Part shown: positions 33,446 through 42,458 of the stretch, piece by piece
Numbering within the stretch: position 1 is the first letter of the stretch
How the letters are laid out: the number at the start of each line of letters is the position of its first letter
NCBI GenBank assembly: GCA_964408085.1
Contig: CAYOYB010000001.1
Span: 130,949 to 194,948, forward strand
DNA: 64,000 nucleotides
From: CAJLIR01 sp964408085
GTDB lineage: Bacteria > Bacillota_I > Bacilli_A > RF39 > UBA660
Direction of reading: 5' to 3'
The notes under the pieces: generated by a model
Told to the model about the DNA's origin: nothing
Seen by the model: only the letters and a program-made list of their open reading frames with translations
The model's database searches: none
Translations under genes and position numbers: made by a program

Positions 33446-33821
33446 AAATAATATTAATAAATTTTTATCTTATTACATAATAGGCATAATGCTTTTTTTA
33501 CTAATATGTGTAGTTTCAATAAAATTGATAAATGATTATAATTCATATAAAATATCTGAAAATGACTTTACTATTTATGATAGTTATATAAAAGATGCCT
33601 ATAATATTAATCCTAATTTATTTAAATTTGATGAAAATAATATTGCAATAGTAAAAATGGATGAATTACTTACAGTTACTAATGGCATTGATACTATATA
33701 TTTTGGAGTTATTCCTATAGACAGAAATCAAAATCAATGTGTTGGGTATTTTGTCATAAGGAAGGTAATGGACGAAATAGAAATAGATAGTTCACACCTT
33801 TGTGATATGATTGATTATTAA
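33429..33821 (+). CDS. Small membrane-anchored protein
   Basis: The 130-aa protein has one membrane segment (about residues 15-36) and a ~90-residue outer domain with two Cys near the C-terminal third. ATG 33429 follows GGTGGAGG. It is the last gene of the transporter operon, with no known family. Confidence 0.65.
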   Translation: MKKKIKNNINKFLSYYIIGIMLFLLICVVSIKLINDYNSYKISENDFTIYDSYIKDAYNINPNLFKFDENNIAIVKMDELLTVTNGIDTIYFGVIPIDRNQNQCVGYFVIRKVMDEIEIDSSHLCDMIDY

Positions 33822-33889
33822 AAGTGAAATTATAATATCTTTTGCATAATCATAACAAATAAAAAATTTAAAAAATTTAAACCGTTCCG

Positions 33890-33918
33890 TTGACGTTCCT
33901 AAAAAAATGTGCTATTAT
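33890..33918 (+). promoter_or_regulatory. Sigma-A-type promoter of the surface protein operon
   Basis: TTGACG (33890-33895) and TATTAT (33913-33918) are 17 bases apart, the best-matched promoter upstream of the conjugation block. Confidence 0.78.
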
Positions 33919-33951
33919 GGTAATATAGGGAAAATGTAAAAAGGAGTAGAT

Positions 33952-33977
33952 AGGTATATTTTTATACCTGTTTTTTT
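33952..33977 (+). terminator. Leader terminator, possible attenuator
   Basis: AGGTATA (33952-33958) pairs with TATACCT (33963-33969) around TTTT and is followed by G and seven T residues. It lies about 30 bases after the predicted transcription start and 100 bases before the first large gene, so most initiated transcripts may stop here unless antiterminated. Confidence 0.72.
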
Positions 33978-34021
33978 ATACACATTTTCTCTTTTTTTTG
34001 TTGAAAAGAAAGGGGATGATA

Positions 34022-34048
34022 ATGATTTGCTGTTTTTTTAATTTGTAG
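34022..34048 (+). CDS. Possible 8-codon leader peptide
   Basis: ATG 34022 follows AAAGGGGATGAT and opens MICCFFNL before TAG, 25 bases upstream of the large surface protein gene. The placement suits a leader peptide, though chance is possible. Confidence 0.35.
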   Translation: MICCFFNL

Positions 34049-34073
34049 TACCAATAATTGAAAGGAGAATATT

Positions 34074-37000
34074 GTGAAGAAAATTGGTAAGAAGTTAAAA
34101 AAATTTTTAAATGCAGTTATGGTAGTAGGAATTATAATAAATTCTATTCCGATTACCCCACTTATACCTAAAGTTAATGCACTTTCAAAAGTTTCTGGAG
34201 ATAAAATTATAGAAACAGCTATGACTTATAGTGATTGGGGGTATTGGGAAGTAGGTACTTGTACAGGTTTGGTTACTCGTACATTGAATAAATTAGGAAT
34301 AGGGCAATCAATAGTAGGAATTCATCCATACGATATTGATACACCACAACCAGTTGGTACTGGTGCAAGATATGCTCCAGATATGATGTACATAAATGCC
34401 ATAAATCATCCTGAAGATGCACAATATATTTGGTCAGGATATATTAAAGATGTACAAGCCAATGCAGATTTATTTGAAAATGGGGATCTTGTTATTCAAA
34501 GACCAGAAGATCGAGCTAATTATACTGGAGATGGTCACGTAGGATTAATTCATAAATATGGTAATACTATATCTATGTATGGAGCGAATGGAGATCCAAA
34601 TGGTGTAGGAGATGCTGTATTAGCAACTAATATTATGACTCGTGGAACAACAGTAAGAGTAAATCCATTAGATTTTATTCATGTATTTAGATTAACTAAA
34701 GCAGAGCCAGAGTATGCTACTCTATCATCAGAAAAATCTTCAAGTGAGGTTGTTAATGTTTCGTTTTATAAAACTGATAAAGATACAGGAAAACCTTTAT
34801 CTGGTGTAGAAGTAGAATTTTATAGAGATGACGTAAAGTTTGCAACAGCAATTACCGATGAAAATGGACGTGCTGAAGCAACTTCAACTGTTATTCATTC
34901 TGCGTCATCATCTCCTAAAACTTATTGTACAAATTATAATGATTTAGGTGATGAAGAAAAAGCAGAGGTTGATCAACGAGGTGCTTATCATAGTCAAGTT
35001 GAAGCACAAGCAGCAGCTGATTCTGAAGCACAAAAAGATGCAACAGAAAAGGCATCTAAAACTCACAAATATAGTGTAGTAGAAGTAAAAACAAAAACAA
35101 AATATTGGTTAAATCCAGATAATACAACCGATAGTGATTCAGCTACTGGTAGTGGAAGTATTAGTTTAAGTTTGTCTAATGAAAGAGTATTTGGTACAGC
35201 TATTTTAGTTAAGGAAGATTCAGATGTAGTTTATAGTCAAAATTCTGCTGAAATAGATGGGGCTTTATATGGATTATATGCTAATGAAAATATTTTAGAT
35301 CCAGCTGATGGTTCAATCATTTATAATAAAGATGATGAAATTACCAGAGTTCGTATTGAGAATGGTTCTGCAAAAGTAGAAGAGTTATACTTAGGTTCAT
35401 ACTATTGGCGTGAATTGACTAGTAGCACTGGATATAAACTTAATCCAAATAAAGAAATTTTTACACTAAGTTATTCATCTCAAAATTCAAAAGTAGTAAC
35501 TGCTAAATCTATATCAAAAGAGAATGTTATTACTGGTGATTTTGAAATTGAAAAAATAATTACTTCAGGGGAAGAATCAGAAACAGTAGAAAAAGAGGAA
35601 GGAGCAGAATTCTTAGTAGTTGCTAAAAAATATGTAGATCAGTATGGTGATATAGAAACAGCATGGGAGCATAGAAATGAATTTACAGATAAAGAATATG
35701 ATAAATTAGTTACAAATAAAAAAGGATATGCTAAAAGTAGACAGTTAGCGTATGGCGATTTTGTAATAAAACAGGTAAAAGGAAAAATGGATACAGAATT
35801 AGTTGAAAAAACATTTACTTTTACAGTATCAAAAGAAAATCAAGATACGATAAAATATATTATTAACAATCGTTTGTTTACTTCTTATGTCAAAATTCAA
35901 AAGGTAGATTCAGAAACAGGAAAGTTAATAACTATGTCAAATACTTCTTTTAAAATTAAAAATGCCGAAACTGGAGAATATTTAACTCAAAAGGTGGGAG
36001 AAACAACTTTTGATACTTGGAAAACAACAGACAAAGGTATGATTCAATTACCACTAGAAGTAAAAGCAGGAGATTGGATACTTGAAGAAATAGAAAGCCC
36101 AGATAAATATTTAATTAATAAAGAAGGATTAAGTTTTAAAGTCACAAATACTAATGTTATTGAAACGGATTCAGATGGAGATCCTATATTAACTGTTGTA
36201 ATGGAAGATAAGGCAGTCAAAGGTAGAGTAAAAGTAGAAAAATTTGGAGAAGTTTTAACTGGTATTGAAAAAGATGAAAAAGGCAATATTAAATTTATTT
36301 ATGAAGAAAGACCATTAGAAGGTATGGAATTCTACATTCAAGCTGATGAAGATATTTTAGATCCAGCTGATAGTTCAATAATTTATAAAAAGGGTGATTT
36401 AGTTGATGTTATTGTTACAACATCATCAGGAGAAGCTGTATCTAAATTATTACCATTAGGAAAATATGTTGGATTTGAACATCAAGCTCCAAATACAATG
36501 TTAGTTGATACAAATCAATATAAGATATCATTAGATTTCATTAATAATGAAACAGAAGTTGTTATGGAAACAATTTCAATCACAAATGATCGTCAGAAAG
36601 TTGAAACAGATTTAACTAAATTAGATAAAGATACTAACACAGCACTTGAAGGTGTTGTTTTTAATTTAACTGCAATCAAAGATATTGTATCTTATGATGG
36701 CAAAGTTTTAGTAAAATCTGGAACTTTGATAGAACAAGGTATCACTAATTCAGAGGGTAGATACATTTTTAATGCAGATTTGCCTATTTCATTAGATGAT
36801 GAAACTTATTTTGAAATAACAGAGGAAAAGCAATTAGAAGGGTATTATGAGAATAAGGAATCTATTTCATTAGATACTAAGTATAAAGGACAAAATATTG
36901 AGAAAATATCTAATAGTCAAACTATCTATAATGAAATAATCAAAAATTACATTTTAGTTAATAAAGTAGATTCTCAGACACTAGAAAATATTATTAGTAA

Positions 37001-37403
37001 AGATTTTAAATTTAAAGTATGTAAAGATATAGAATGTAATGAAGTTATTGGTGAATATAGTGCAGATGTAGAAAAAGGAACAGCATTGATAGATGTAATG
37101 TATGGAACAACAATCTTTATTTCTGAATCACAAGCACCTGAAGGATACTTATTGAGTCCAGAGGTAGTAAAAGTAAGTCTTAATGCAGAAGGTCTTTTTG
37201 TTAATGATCAACTTGTAGAAACTGATGAAGATTTATTATATAGCATCAAGTACCAAAATACTTTACTACCTGTAATTCAAGAACAAGGCGTACAAACTGG
37301 ATATGACAATAATATGCCTTTATATATTGCAATTAGTGGATTATCACTAACAGGTGTAATAACAATTGTTATCTCATTGCGTAAGAAGAAAAAAAGAAAA
37401 TAG
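34074..37403 (+). CDS. Cell-wall surface protein: NlpC/P60-like domain plus SpaA/Cna-B repeats
   Basis: The 1109-aa protein starts at GTG behind AAAGGAG. It has a signal peptide (residues 1-37), an NlpC/P60-like peptidase domain (about 38-215; probable Cys C63 in TCTGLV and His H155 in GHVGLIH) and about seven SpaA/Cna-B-type beta domains. The domains start near 228 (FYKTDKDTGKPLSGVEVEFY), 372, 486, 603, 719, 844 and 965. The C-terminal sorting signal is GVQTG, a hydrophobic segment and RKKKKRK. The motif deviates from LPXTG. It probably helps attach the donor to recipients while the peptidase trims peptidoglycan. No sortase gene is in the window. Confidence 0.85.
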   Translation: MKKIGKKLKKFLNAVMVVGIIINSIPITPLIPKVNALSKVSGDKIIETAMTYSDWGYWEVGTCTGLVTRTLNKLGIGQSIVGIHPYDIDTPQPVGTGARYAPDMMYINAINHPEDAQYIWSGYIKDVQANADLFENGDLVIQRPEDRANYTGDGHVGLIHKYGNTISMYGANGDPNGVGDAVLATNIMTRGTTVRVNPLDFIHVFRLTKAEPEYATLSSEKSSSEVVNVSFYKTDKDTGKPLSGVEVEFYRDDVKFATAITDENGRAEATSTVIHSASSSPKTYCTNYNDLGDEEKAEVDQRGAYHSQVEAQAAADSEAQKDATEKASKTHKYSVVEVKTKTKYWLNPDNTTDSDSATGSGSISLSLSNERVFGTAILVKEDSDVVYSQNSAEIDGALYGLYANENILDPADGSIIYNKDDEITRVRIENGSAKVEELYLGSYYWRELTSSTGYKLNPNKEIFTLSYSSQNSKVVTAKSISKENVITGDFEIEKIITSGEESETVEKEEGAEFLVVAKKYVDQYGDIETAWEHRNEFTDKEYDKLVTNKKGYAKSRQLAYGDFVIKQVKGKMDTELVEKTFTFTVSKENQDTIKYIINNRLFTSYVKIQKVDSETGKLITMSNTSFKIKNAETGEYLTQKVGETTFDTWKTTDKGMIQLPLEVKAGDWILEEIESPDKYLINKEGLSFKVTNTNVIETDSDGDPILTVVMEDKAVKGRVKVEKFGEVLTGIEKDEKGNIKFIYEERPLEGMEFYIQADEDILDPADSSIIYKKGDLVDVIVTTSSGEAVSKLLPLGKYVGFEHQAPNTMLVDTNQYKISLDFINNETEVVMETISITNDRQKVETDLTKLDKDTNTALEGVVFNLTAIKDIVSYDGKVLVKSGTLIEQGITNSEGRYIFNADLPISLDDETYFEITEEKQLEGYYENKESISLDTKYKGQNIEKISNSQTIYNEIIKNYILVNKVDSQTLENIISKDFKFKVCKDIECNEVIGEYSADVEKGTALIDVMYGTTIFISESQAPEGYLLSPEVVKVSLNAEGLFVNDQLVETDEDLLYSIKYQNTLLPVIQEQGVQTGYDNNMPLYIAISGLSLTGVITIVISLRKKKKRK

Positions 37404-37428
37404 TTTTATTTATTAAGAGGGACAAATA

Positions 37429-40400
37429 ATGATAAAGAAATATGTTGTTATTGAATGTTCAGAAACAAAGTATTATAAAAATGTTCCATATATATCAAAA
37501 AAAGAGTTTAATAAATCTGAAGATAATGTAGTTGTTGGGAAAACTAGATTGAAAAAATATGAATCTAGCTCTGAAAATAAAGAGTTAGATTTATTATTTT
37601 ACGATAATGAGAAGTATGAAATAAAAGAAAGAATATTAGGATTTAAAAAGGGATACATTTCAGTTGGTAATAATAACTATATTGAATTAAAAAGACGTAT
37701 CCCTCTTTTTTTCTTCCTTCTCTTTCTCTTTTTAATTTTATCATTCTTTTTTTGCTTTATGAATTTAGATAGGAAAATCAAAGGTGAACCAATTAAGAAT
37801 CCAGCTCATGAAGACATTATTATACCAGAAGAAAAGGATAACGAAATTATTTCGGATGATAATGTAGAGAAGCCAAATTCTAAAAATAATGTTGATAAAA
37901 AACCTGATAAAACATTACCATCATCTATTCCTCAAATAAATAAAGACTATGAGATTTTATTTGATGCAAATGGTGGTTATGGTAATATGAATTCTATAAC
38001 TTGTAAAGTTGATGAAGAATGTAGTTTAATAAAAAATGAATTTATTAGAGATGGATATACTTTTATAGGATGGTCAACAACAAAATCTGAAAAATCAGTA
38101 TATGATGATAATTCAAAAATAGAAAGTCTATCCACAAAACCTGGGGAACAAATTATTTTATATGCAATTTGGGGTATTAATTCATACAAAATAACCTTTT
38201 TAGATTACAATGAGTCAATTATCAAAGAAGATATTATAAATTATGGAGAGAAAATAATCAAACCAGAAAATCCTATTAGAGATGGATATACTTTTATAGG
38301 GTGGGATAACGAAGTAGATGTAGTGAAAGAAGAAGTTAAAATAACTGCTTTGTATGATATTAATGATTATAATATAAGTTATAATTTAAATGGTGGAAAA
38401 TTAGAGAATGCACCAGTGAATTATAATGTTGAGAATGAGGAAATTGTAATACCTTCACCAGAAAAGCTAGGATACACGTTCATAGGATGGACGACACCAG
38501 GAAATGAAGAACCAGTTATTGAGTATAGAATAAAAGCAGGTTCAATAGGGAACAAAGAATTAATAGCCAATTATGATGCTAATTCTTATAATCTGATATT
38601 TAATTCAAAAGATGATAATGATTCATTGATTACTAGAGTTGTAAAGTTTGATACTGAATATGGTGAATTACCAGATATATCTAAAGAAGGTTATAATTTT
38701 ATAGGTTGGAAAAATTCAGATGATGAATTTGTTTCAAGTGAAACTAAACATGACATTCCTAAAGATGTAAATTTATATGCTGAATGGGAAATTATTACTT
38801 ATGATATAAGTTATAATTTAAATGGTGGAAAATTAGAAAATGCACCAATGAATTATAATGTCGATTCTGAAGAAATTGTAATACCTTCACCAGAAAAAAT
38901 AGGATATAGATTCATAGGATGGACGACACCAGGAAATGAAGAACCAGTTATTGAGTATAGAATAAAAACAGGTTCAATAGGAAACAAGGAACTAATAGCT
39001 AATTATGAAGCAATTTCTTATTATATTTCGTATGATTCATCAAATGGTGAAGGAAATATGAATAGAGATACAATTCATTATGAACAATCAAAAAAATTGA
39101 GTAGAAATATATTTACAAAAGAAGGTTATACTTTTATAGGATGGTCAACAACAAAAAATGGAGATGTTGTATATGAAGATGAAGCTGAAATTTACAATTT
39201 AACTTCAAAAGATGGTCAAACTATAACTTTATATGCAAGATGGGAAATCATCAAATTTAATGTTAAATATTATGATTTATTTGGTGCTTTATTAAAAGAA
39301 GAATCTGTAAATTATGGTAATAAATCAGTCGCACCAGAAGATCCGTTTATAAATGGTTATACATTTATTAAATGGACTCCATCAGACAATGTAATCAAAT
39401 CAGATACAATTTATAGAGCTGAATATTCTATTAATGAATACACAGTAAAGTATGATTTAAATATAGGTACTGATAATGATTTAAATGTAGTCAATTATAA
39501 CGTTGAATCAGATACAATTACTTTACCAATACCAGAAAGAACAGGATACACGTTTTTAGGATGGTCGGGTTCAAATGGATTAAAACCTCAGGTAGAAGTT
39601 GTAATTCCAAGAGGTTCAATAGGAAATAAAACTTATAAAGCAAACTGGGTATCCAATGTTTACAAGGTAAGTTTAAATGCAAATGGTGGAATTGTAGATA
39701 TACCATTAATTTCTGTTTCATATAATAGTGTTTATGGTATGATTCCACAACCAAGTAGAACAGGATATACATTCTTAGGTTGGTATTATGGTGATAAATT
39801 AATTGAAGCATCTACATTACAAAATCAAAACTCTGATCATGAATTAGTAGCTAGATGGAAAACTATTACCTATAATATAAGTTATAATTTAAACGGTGGA
39901 ACAGCATCCACATTAAAACAAACTTATAATGTGGAAACAGAAACATTTACATTAGCAATACCAGAAAAAACAGGATATAAATTTTTAGGATGGACTGGTT
40001 CAAATGGAACAACACCAACAAAAGATGTTAGTATCTCTAAAGGTAGTGTAGGAGATAAAGCATATACTGCTAATTGGGAAAGAATTACCTATAATATAAG
40101 TTATAATTTAAATGGTGGGACAGCATCCACATTAAAACAAACTTATAATGTAGAAACAGAAACATTTACGTTGCCAAAACCAAGCAGGACAGGGTATACG
40201 TTCTTAGGATGGACTGGTTCAAATGGAACAACACCATCAAAAAATGTTAGCATTTCTAAAGGTAGTGTAGGAGATAAAACGTATACTGCCAATTGGGAAG
40301 CTATCAATTATGATATTACTTACAACTTGAGTGGTGGAACAGCATCGCCATTACAAACTAGTTATAATGTAGAAAGTAATACATTTACGTTACCAAAACC

Positions 40401-41013
40401 AGACAGAACAGGATATACGTTCTTAGGATGGACTGGTACAGGATTAGATTCTGCTACAAAAAATGTTGTCATAAGCAAAGGTTCAACAGGAAATAGAAAT
40501 TATACAGCTACCTGGTCAAAAAATTACTATACAGTCAATTATTATATAAATGATAGTTTGTGGTCAACAAGAACAGTTGGATATAATGATTCCTTAGAAA
40601 ATCTTAATGGGCAATCAGCACTTGATGGATATCATACTTTTCACGGATGGAATGGTTGGGTAGATAATATGCCAAATCATGATGTTGATTTATATGCTGA
40701 TGTTACTGAAGCATATTGCAATTTAATGACTGGACATGGTGAATATGGCAATGCTAGTGGATTATTAAATGTATTTCAGTCAGCAGGATGGGAAGGTCAT
40801 ATTGAAGAAACACCTTATTTCCCTGGAAACTATTTGGTTGTTACTGAGTTCACTTTGACAAGGGCTGAAGCTGAAATTCAAAAAAATTATATAGCATCCC
40901 ATACAAACTATACAAATTATAACTTCCCTTACTTATATTGGGTTTCAGTAAGTTGTACAAACGGATATGGTGAAGCATGGACTCGTAATGTTGGTCAAAG
41001 TTCTTTTAATTAA
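37429..41013 (+). CDS. Type II membrane surface protein with InlB-type repeats
   Basis: The 1194-aa protein has a ~95-residue cytoplasmic N-domain, one membrane segment (about 97-117), an Asp/Asn/Lys-rich stalk and about a dozen Listeria-Bacteroides (InlB B-type) repeats from residue ~180 to ~1070. Each repeat carries GYTF(I/L)GW. An unrelated ~100-residue C-domain with Cys, Trp and Tyr follows. There is no wall-sorting signal, so it is held by its N-terminal membrane segment with the repeats outside. Its location next to the NlpC/SpaA protein suggests a mating-pair adhesin. The cytoplasmic domain is unrecognised. Confidence 0.83.
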   Translation: MIKKYVVIECSETKYYKNVPYISKKEFNKSEDNVVVGKTRLKKYESSSENKELDLLFYDNEKYEIKERILGFKKGYISVGNNNYIELKRRIPLFFFLLFLFLILSFFFCFMNLDRKIKGEPIKNPAHEDIIIPEEKDNEIISDDNVEKPNSKNNVDKKPDKTLPSSIPQINKDYEILFDANGGYGNMNSITCKVDEECSLIKNEFIRDGYTFIGWSTTKSEKSVYDDNSKIESLSTKPGEQIILYAIWGINSYKITFLDYNESIIKEDIINYGEKIIKPENPIRDGYTFIGWDNEVDVVKEEVKITALYDINDYNISYNLNGGKLENAPVNYNVENEEIVIPSPEKLGYTFIGWTTPGNEEPVIEYRIKAGSIGNKELIANYDANSYNLIFNSKDDNDSLITRVVKFDTEYGELPDISKEGYNFIGWKNSDDEFVSSETKHDIPKDVNLYAEWEIITYDISYNLNGGKLENAPMNYNVDSEEIVIPSPEKIGYRFIGWTTPGNEEPVIEYRIKTGSIGNKELIANYEAISYYISYDSSNGEGNMNRDTIHYEQSKKLSRNIFTKEGYTFIGWSTTKNGDVVYEDEAEIYNLTSKDGQTITLYARWEIIKFNVKYYDLFGALLKEESVNYGNKSVAPEDPFINGYTFIKWTPSDNVIKSDTIYRAEYSINEYTVKYDLNIGTDNDLNVVNYNVESDTITLPIPERTGYTFLGWSGSNGLKPQVEVVIPRGSIGNKTYKANWVSNVYKVSLNANGGIVDIPLISVSYNSVYGMIPQPSRTGYTFLGWYYGDKLIEASTLQNQNSDHELVARWKTITYNISYNLNGGTASTLKQTYNVETETFTLAIPEKTGYKFLGWTGSNGTTPTKDVSISKGSVGDKAYTANWERITYNISYNLNGGTASTLKQTYNVETETFTLPKPSRTGYTFLGWTGSNGTTPSKNVSISKGSVGDKTYTANWEAINYDITYNLSGGTASPLQTSYNVESNTFTLPKPDRTGYTFLGWTGTGLDSATKNVVISKGSTGNRNYTATWSKNYYTVNYYINDSLWSTRTVGYNDSLENLNGQSALDGYHTFHGWNGWVDNMPNHDVDLYADVTEAYCNLMTGHGEYGNASGLLNVFQSAGWEGHIEETPYFPGNYLVVTEFTLTRAEAEIQKNYIASHTNYTNYNFPYLYWVSVSCTNGYGEAWTRNVGQSSFN
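38372..40512 (+). repeat. Recent DNA-level duplications within the InlB-repeat gene
   Basis: A ~205-base segment at 38372-38578 recurs nearly unchanged at 38805-39012. A ~215-base segment at 39869-40080 recurs at 40084-40299 and again, less exactly, at 40306-40510. Each encodes two linked repeats, one starting YNISYNLNGG. High nucleotide identity shows expansion by recombination, so repeat number probably varies between strains. Confidence 0.8.
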
Positions 41014-41029
41014 AAGGTCTGGTGAAAAT

Positions 41030-41419
41030 ATGCAACGAATAAAAAACCTTGAAAATTCTATATATAGGGAAAAGTATAAAGAAATCTATAAATTGATTTT
41101 TACAGCTGATATAGATAATATTTCTGATTATTCAAATTGGATGTATAAAGGAAATAAAAATTATGTAGAAATTAATAGACCTTTATGGATAGTAATGGAA
41201 AGTAAGATTATTAATAAGCGAATTTGGATTTCTCATGAGTTTGGTAAGTTATCCTTAACAACAGCTCAATTGAATTTAGATATTGATAGTAAAGAGTACC
41301 ATGATAGTTATGAGTGGTACTCTTTTACTAATCAAATAGAGCTATGTAATAAGTTGGAAGAGTTATTAAAACCTTGCTTAGAAAAGTCTTTACAAGAAGA
41401 TTTAGAGATTGATAGATAA
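41030..41419 (+). CDS. Hypothetical ICE protein with acidic DLEIDR tail
   Basis: The 129-aa protein is unrecognised, soluble and aromatic-rich in its middle (NWMYKGNKNYVEINRPLWIV). ATG 41030 follows AAAGGTCTGGTGA. It ends in EDLEIDR, one example of the acidic tail shared by several ICE proteins. It is the first cytoplasmic protein after the surface genes and precedes the primase block. Confidence 0.65.
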   Translation: MQRIKNLENSIYREKYKEIYKLIFTADIDNISDYSNWMYKGNKNYVEINRPLWIVMESKIINKRIWISHEFGKLSLTTAQLNLDIDSKEYHDSYEWYSFTNQIELCNKLEELLKPCLEKSLQEDLEIDR

Positions 41420-41436
41420 GTTAGAAAGGAAAATAT

Positions 41437-41577
41437 ATGATAATAAAAATATTAATTGTTTTAGGAATTTTGACTTTGTCATTTTTAATATTAACAATTT
41501 ATTCATGTTGTATAGTATCAGGTAGATGCTCTGAAAAAGAAGGAAGGATAGTGTATGAAAAGAATAGATTTGAATAA
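41437..41577 (+). CDS. Small single-pass membrane protein
   Basis: The 46-aa ORF follows GAAAGGA and encodes one membrane segment (residues 2-22) then a Cys-rich turn (CCIVSGRC) and a charged tail. It overlaps the start of the next gene by 23 bases. It is too short for family assignment but its ribosome site, overlap and composition support it as real. Confidence 0.55.
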   Translation: MIIKILIVLGILTLSFLILTIYSCCIVSGRCSEKEGRIVYEKNRFE

Positions 41578-42448
41578 GAATGGTAAAATTATTGCTTTGT
41601 ATGGCACTGATGCTGTTATAAAAAGATCTTTACCTTTTATTGAAAATCTCGAATTAAGTGGTATAGAAAGTAAAGATAGATTAATTATTCAAAAATGTAT
41701 TGACGATAATAAAATAAAAGCTGATATATTATATGATGGAAACACAGTATATTCATTTGAAACAATAGTCAAAAAATATAGACAATTACAACTTGATGGT
41801 ACATTATCTAAACTAACAAAAGATATGTATCATTTCTTTATGAATGCTTGTGGTGATATTGCCCACTATGATATTAGTGGGTATCGCATTCATTATGGAG
41901 ATTGTTTTAAAAGATTAGAATATGAATTTTTAGCATTCTGTCGTAATACAAGCAGATTTACTGATAGAGATAAAATCTTTAAGGAATTAAAAATTGGAGA
42001 ATATTTCAAAGATAGAGAATCAATAGATATAAATAAAATTTCTCTTAATAAATTAAAGTCAATTATAGAAGAGTGTAATTGGGAAGTTTTAAAGAAAGAT
42101 AATTCCTGGGTTTTGCAATTAGATTTACACGAAGATAACAATTTTTCATTTGATGTAGATATTTCAAATAATAATACAGCAAATATTGTTAATCAAATTC
42201 AAAAATATTACAAAGATTTTGATCAAGATAACTATATAGAAAATATATTGGAAAATAGAGAAAAGGATTCAAAGTCACCAACTATTAGAGAAATTGTAAA
42301 AAATACCAATGTAATTGCAATAATGCTATCTCGTCTTTCATCAGATATTATCTATAAAAGTAGAATTGCAGCTGAAAATGTAATGGATTCAGTAAAAAAT
42401 CAGAATAAAAATAACGGTATAGATTTAGAGTTTGAACTAGAAAGGTAG
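41555..42448 (+). CDS. Hypothetical ICE protein upstream of the primase
   Basis: The 297-aa protein is unrecognised and soluble. A central segment (MNACGDIAHYDISGYRIHYGDC) is rich in His and Tyr and could be a metal or nucleotide site, but no relaxase-type three-His motif is present. The ATG follows AAGGAAGG. It ends in LEFELER, the shared tail. Position suggests a DNA-processing or transferred protein. Confidence 0.65.
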   Translation: MKRIDLNKNGKIIALYGTDAVIKRSLPFIENLELSGIESKDRLIIQKCIDDNKIKADILYDGNTVYSFETIVKKYRQLQLDGTLSKLTKDMYHFFMNACGDIAHYDISGYRIHYGDCFKRLEYEFLAFCRNTSRFTDRDKIFKELKIGEYFKDRESIDINKISLNKLKSIIEECNWEVLKKDNSWVLQLDLHEDNNFSFDVDISNNNTANIVNQIQKYYKDFDQDNYIENILENREKDSKSPTIREIVKNTNVIAIMLSRLSSDIIYKSRIAAENVMDSVKNQNKNNGIDLEFELER

Positions 42449-42458
42449 GGGATAAAAT

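Noticed and set aside
38372..40512. Regular repeats that might suggest a CRISPR or satellite array.
   Set aside because: They are in-frame protein repeats of an InlB-type surface protein with no spacer structure.
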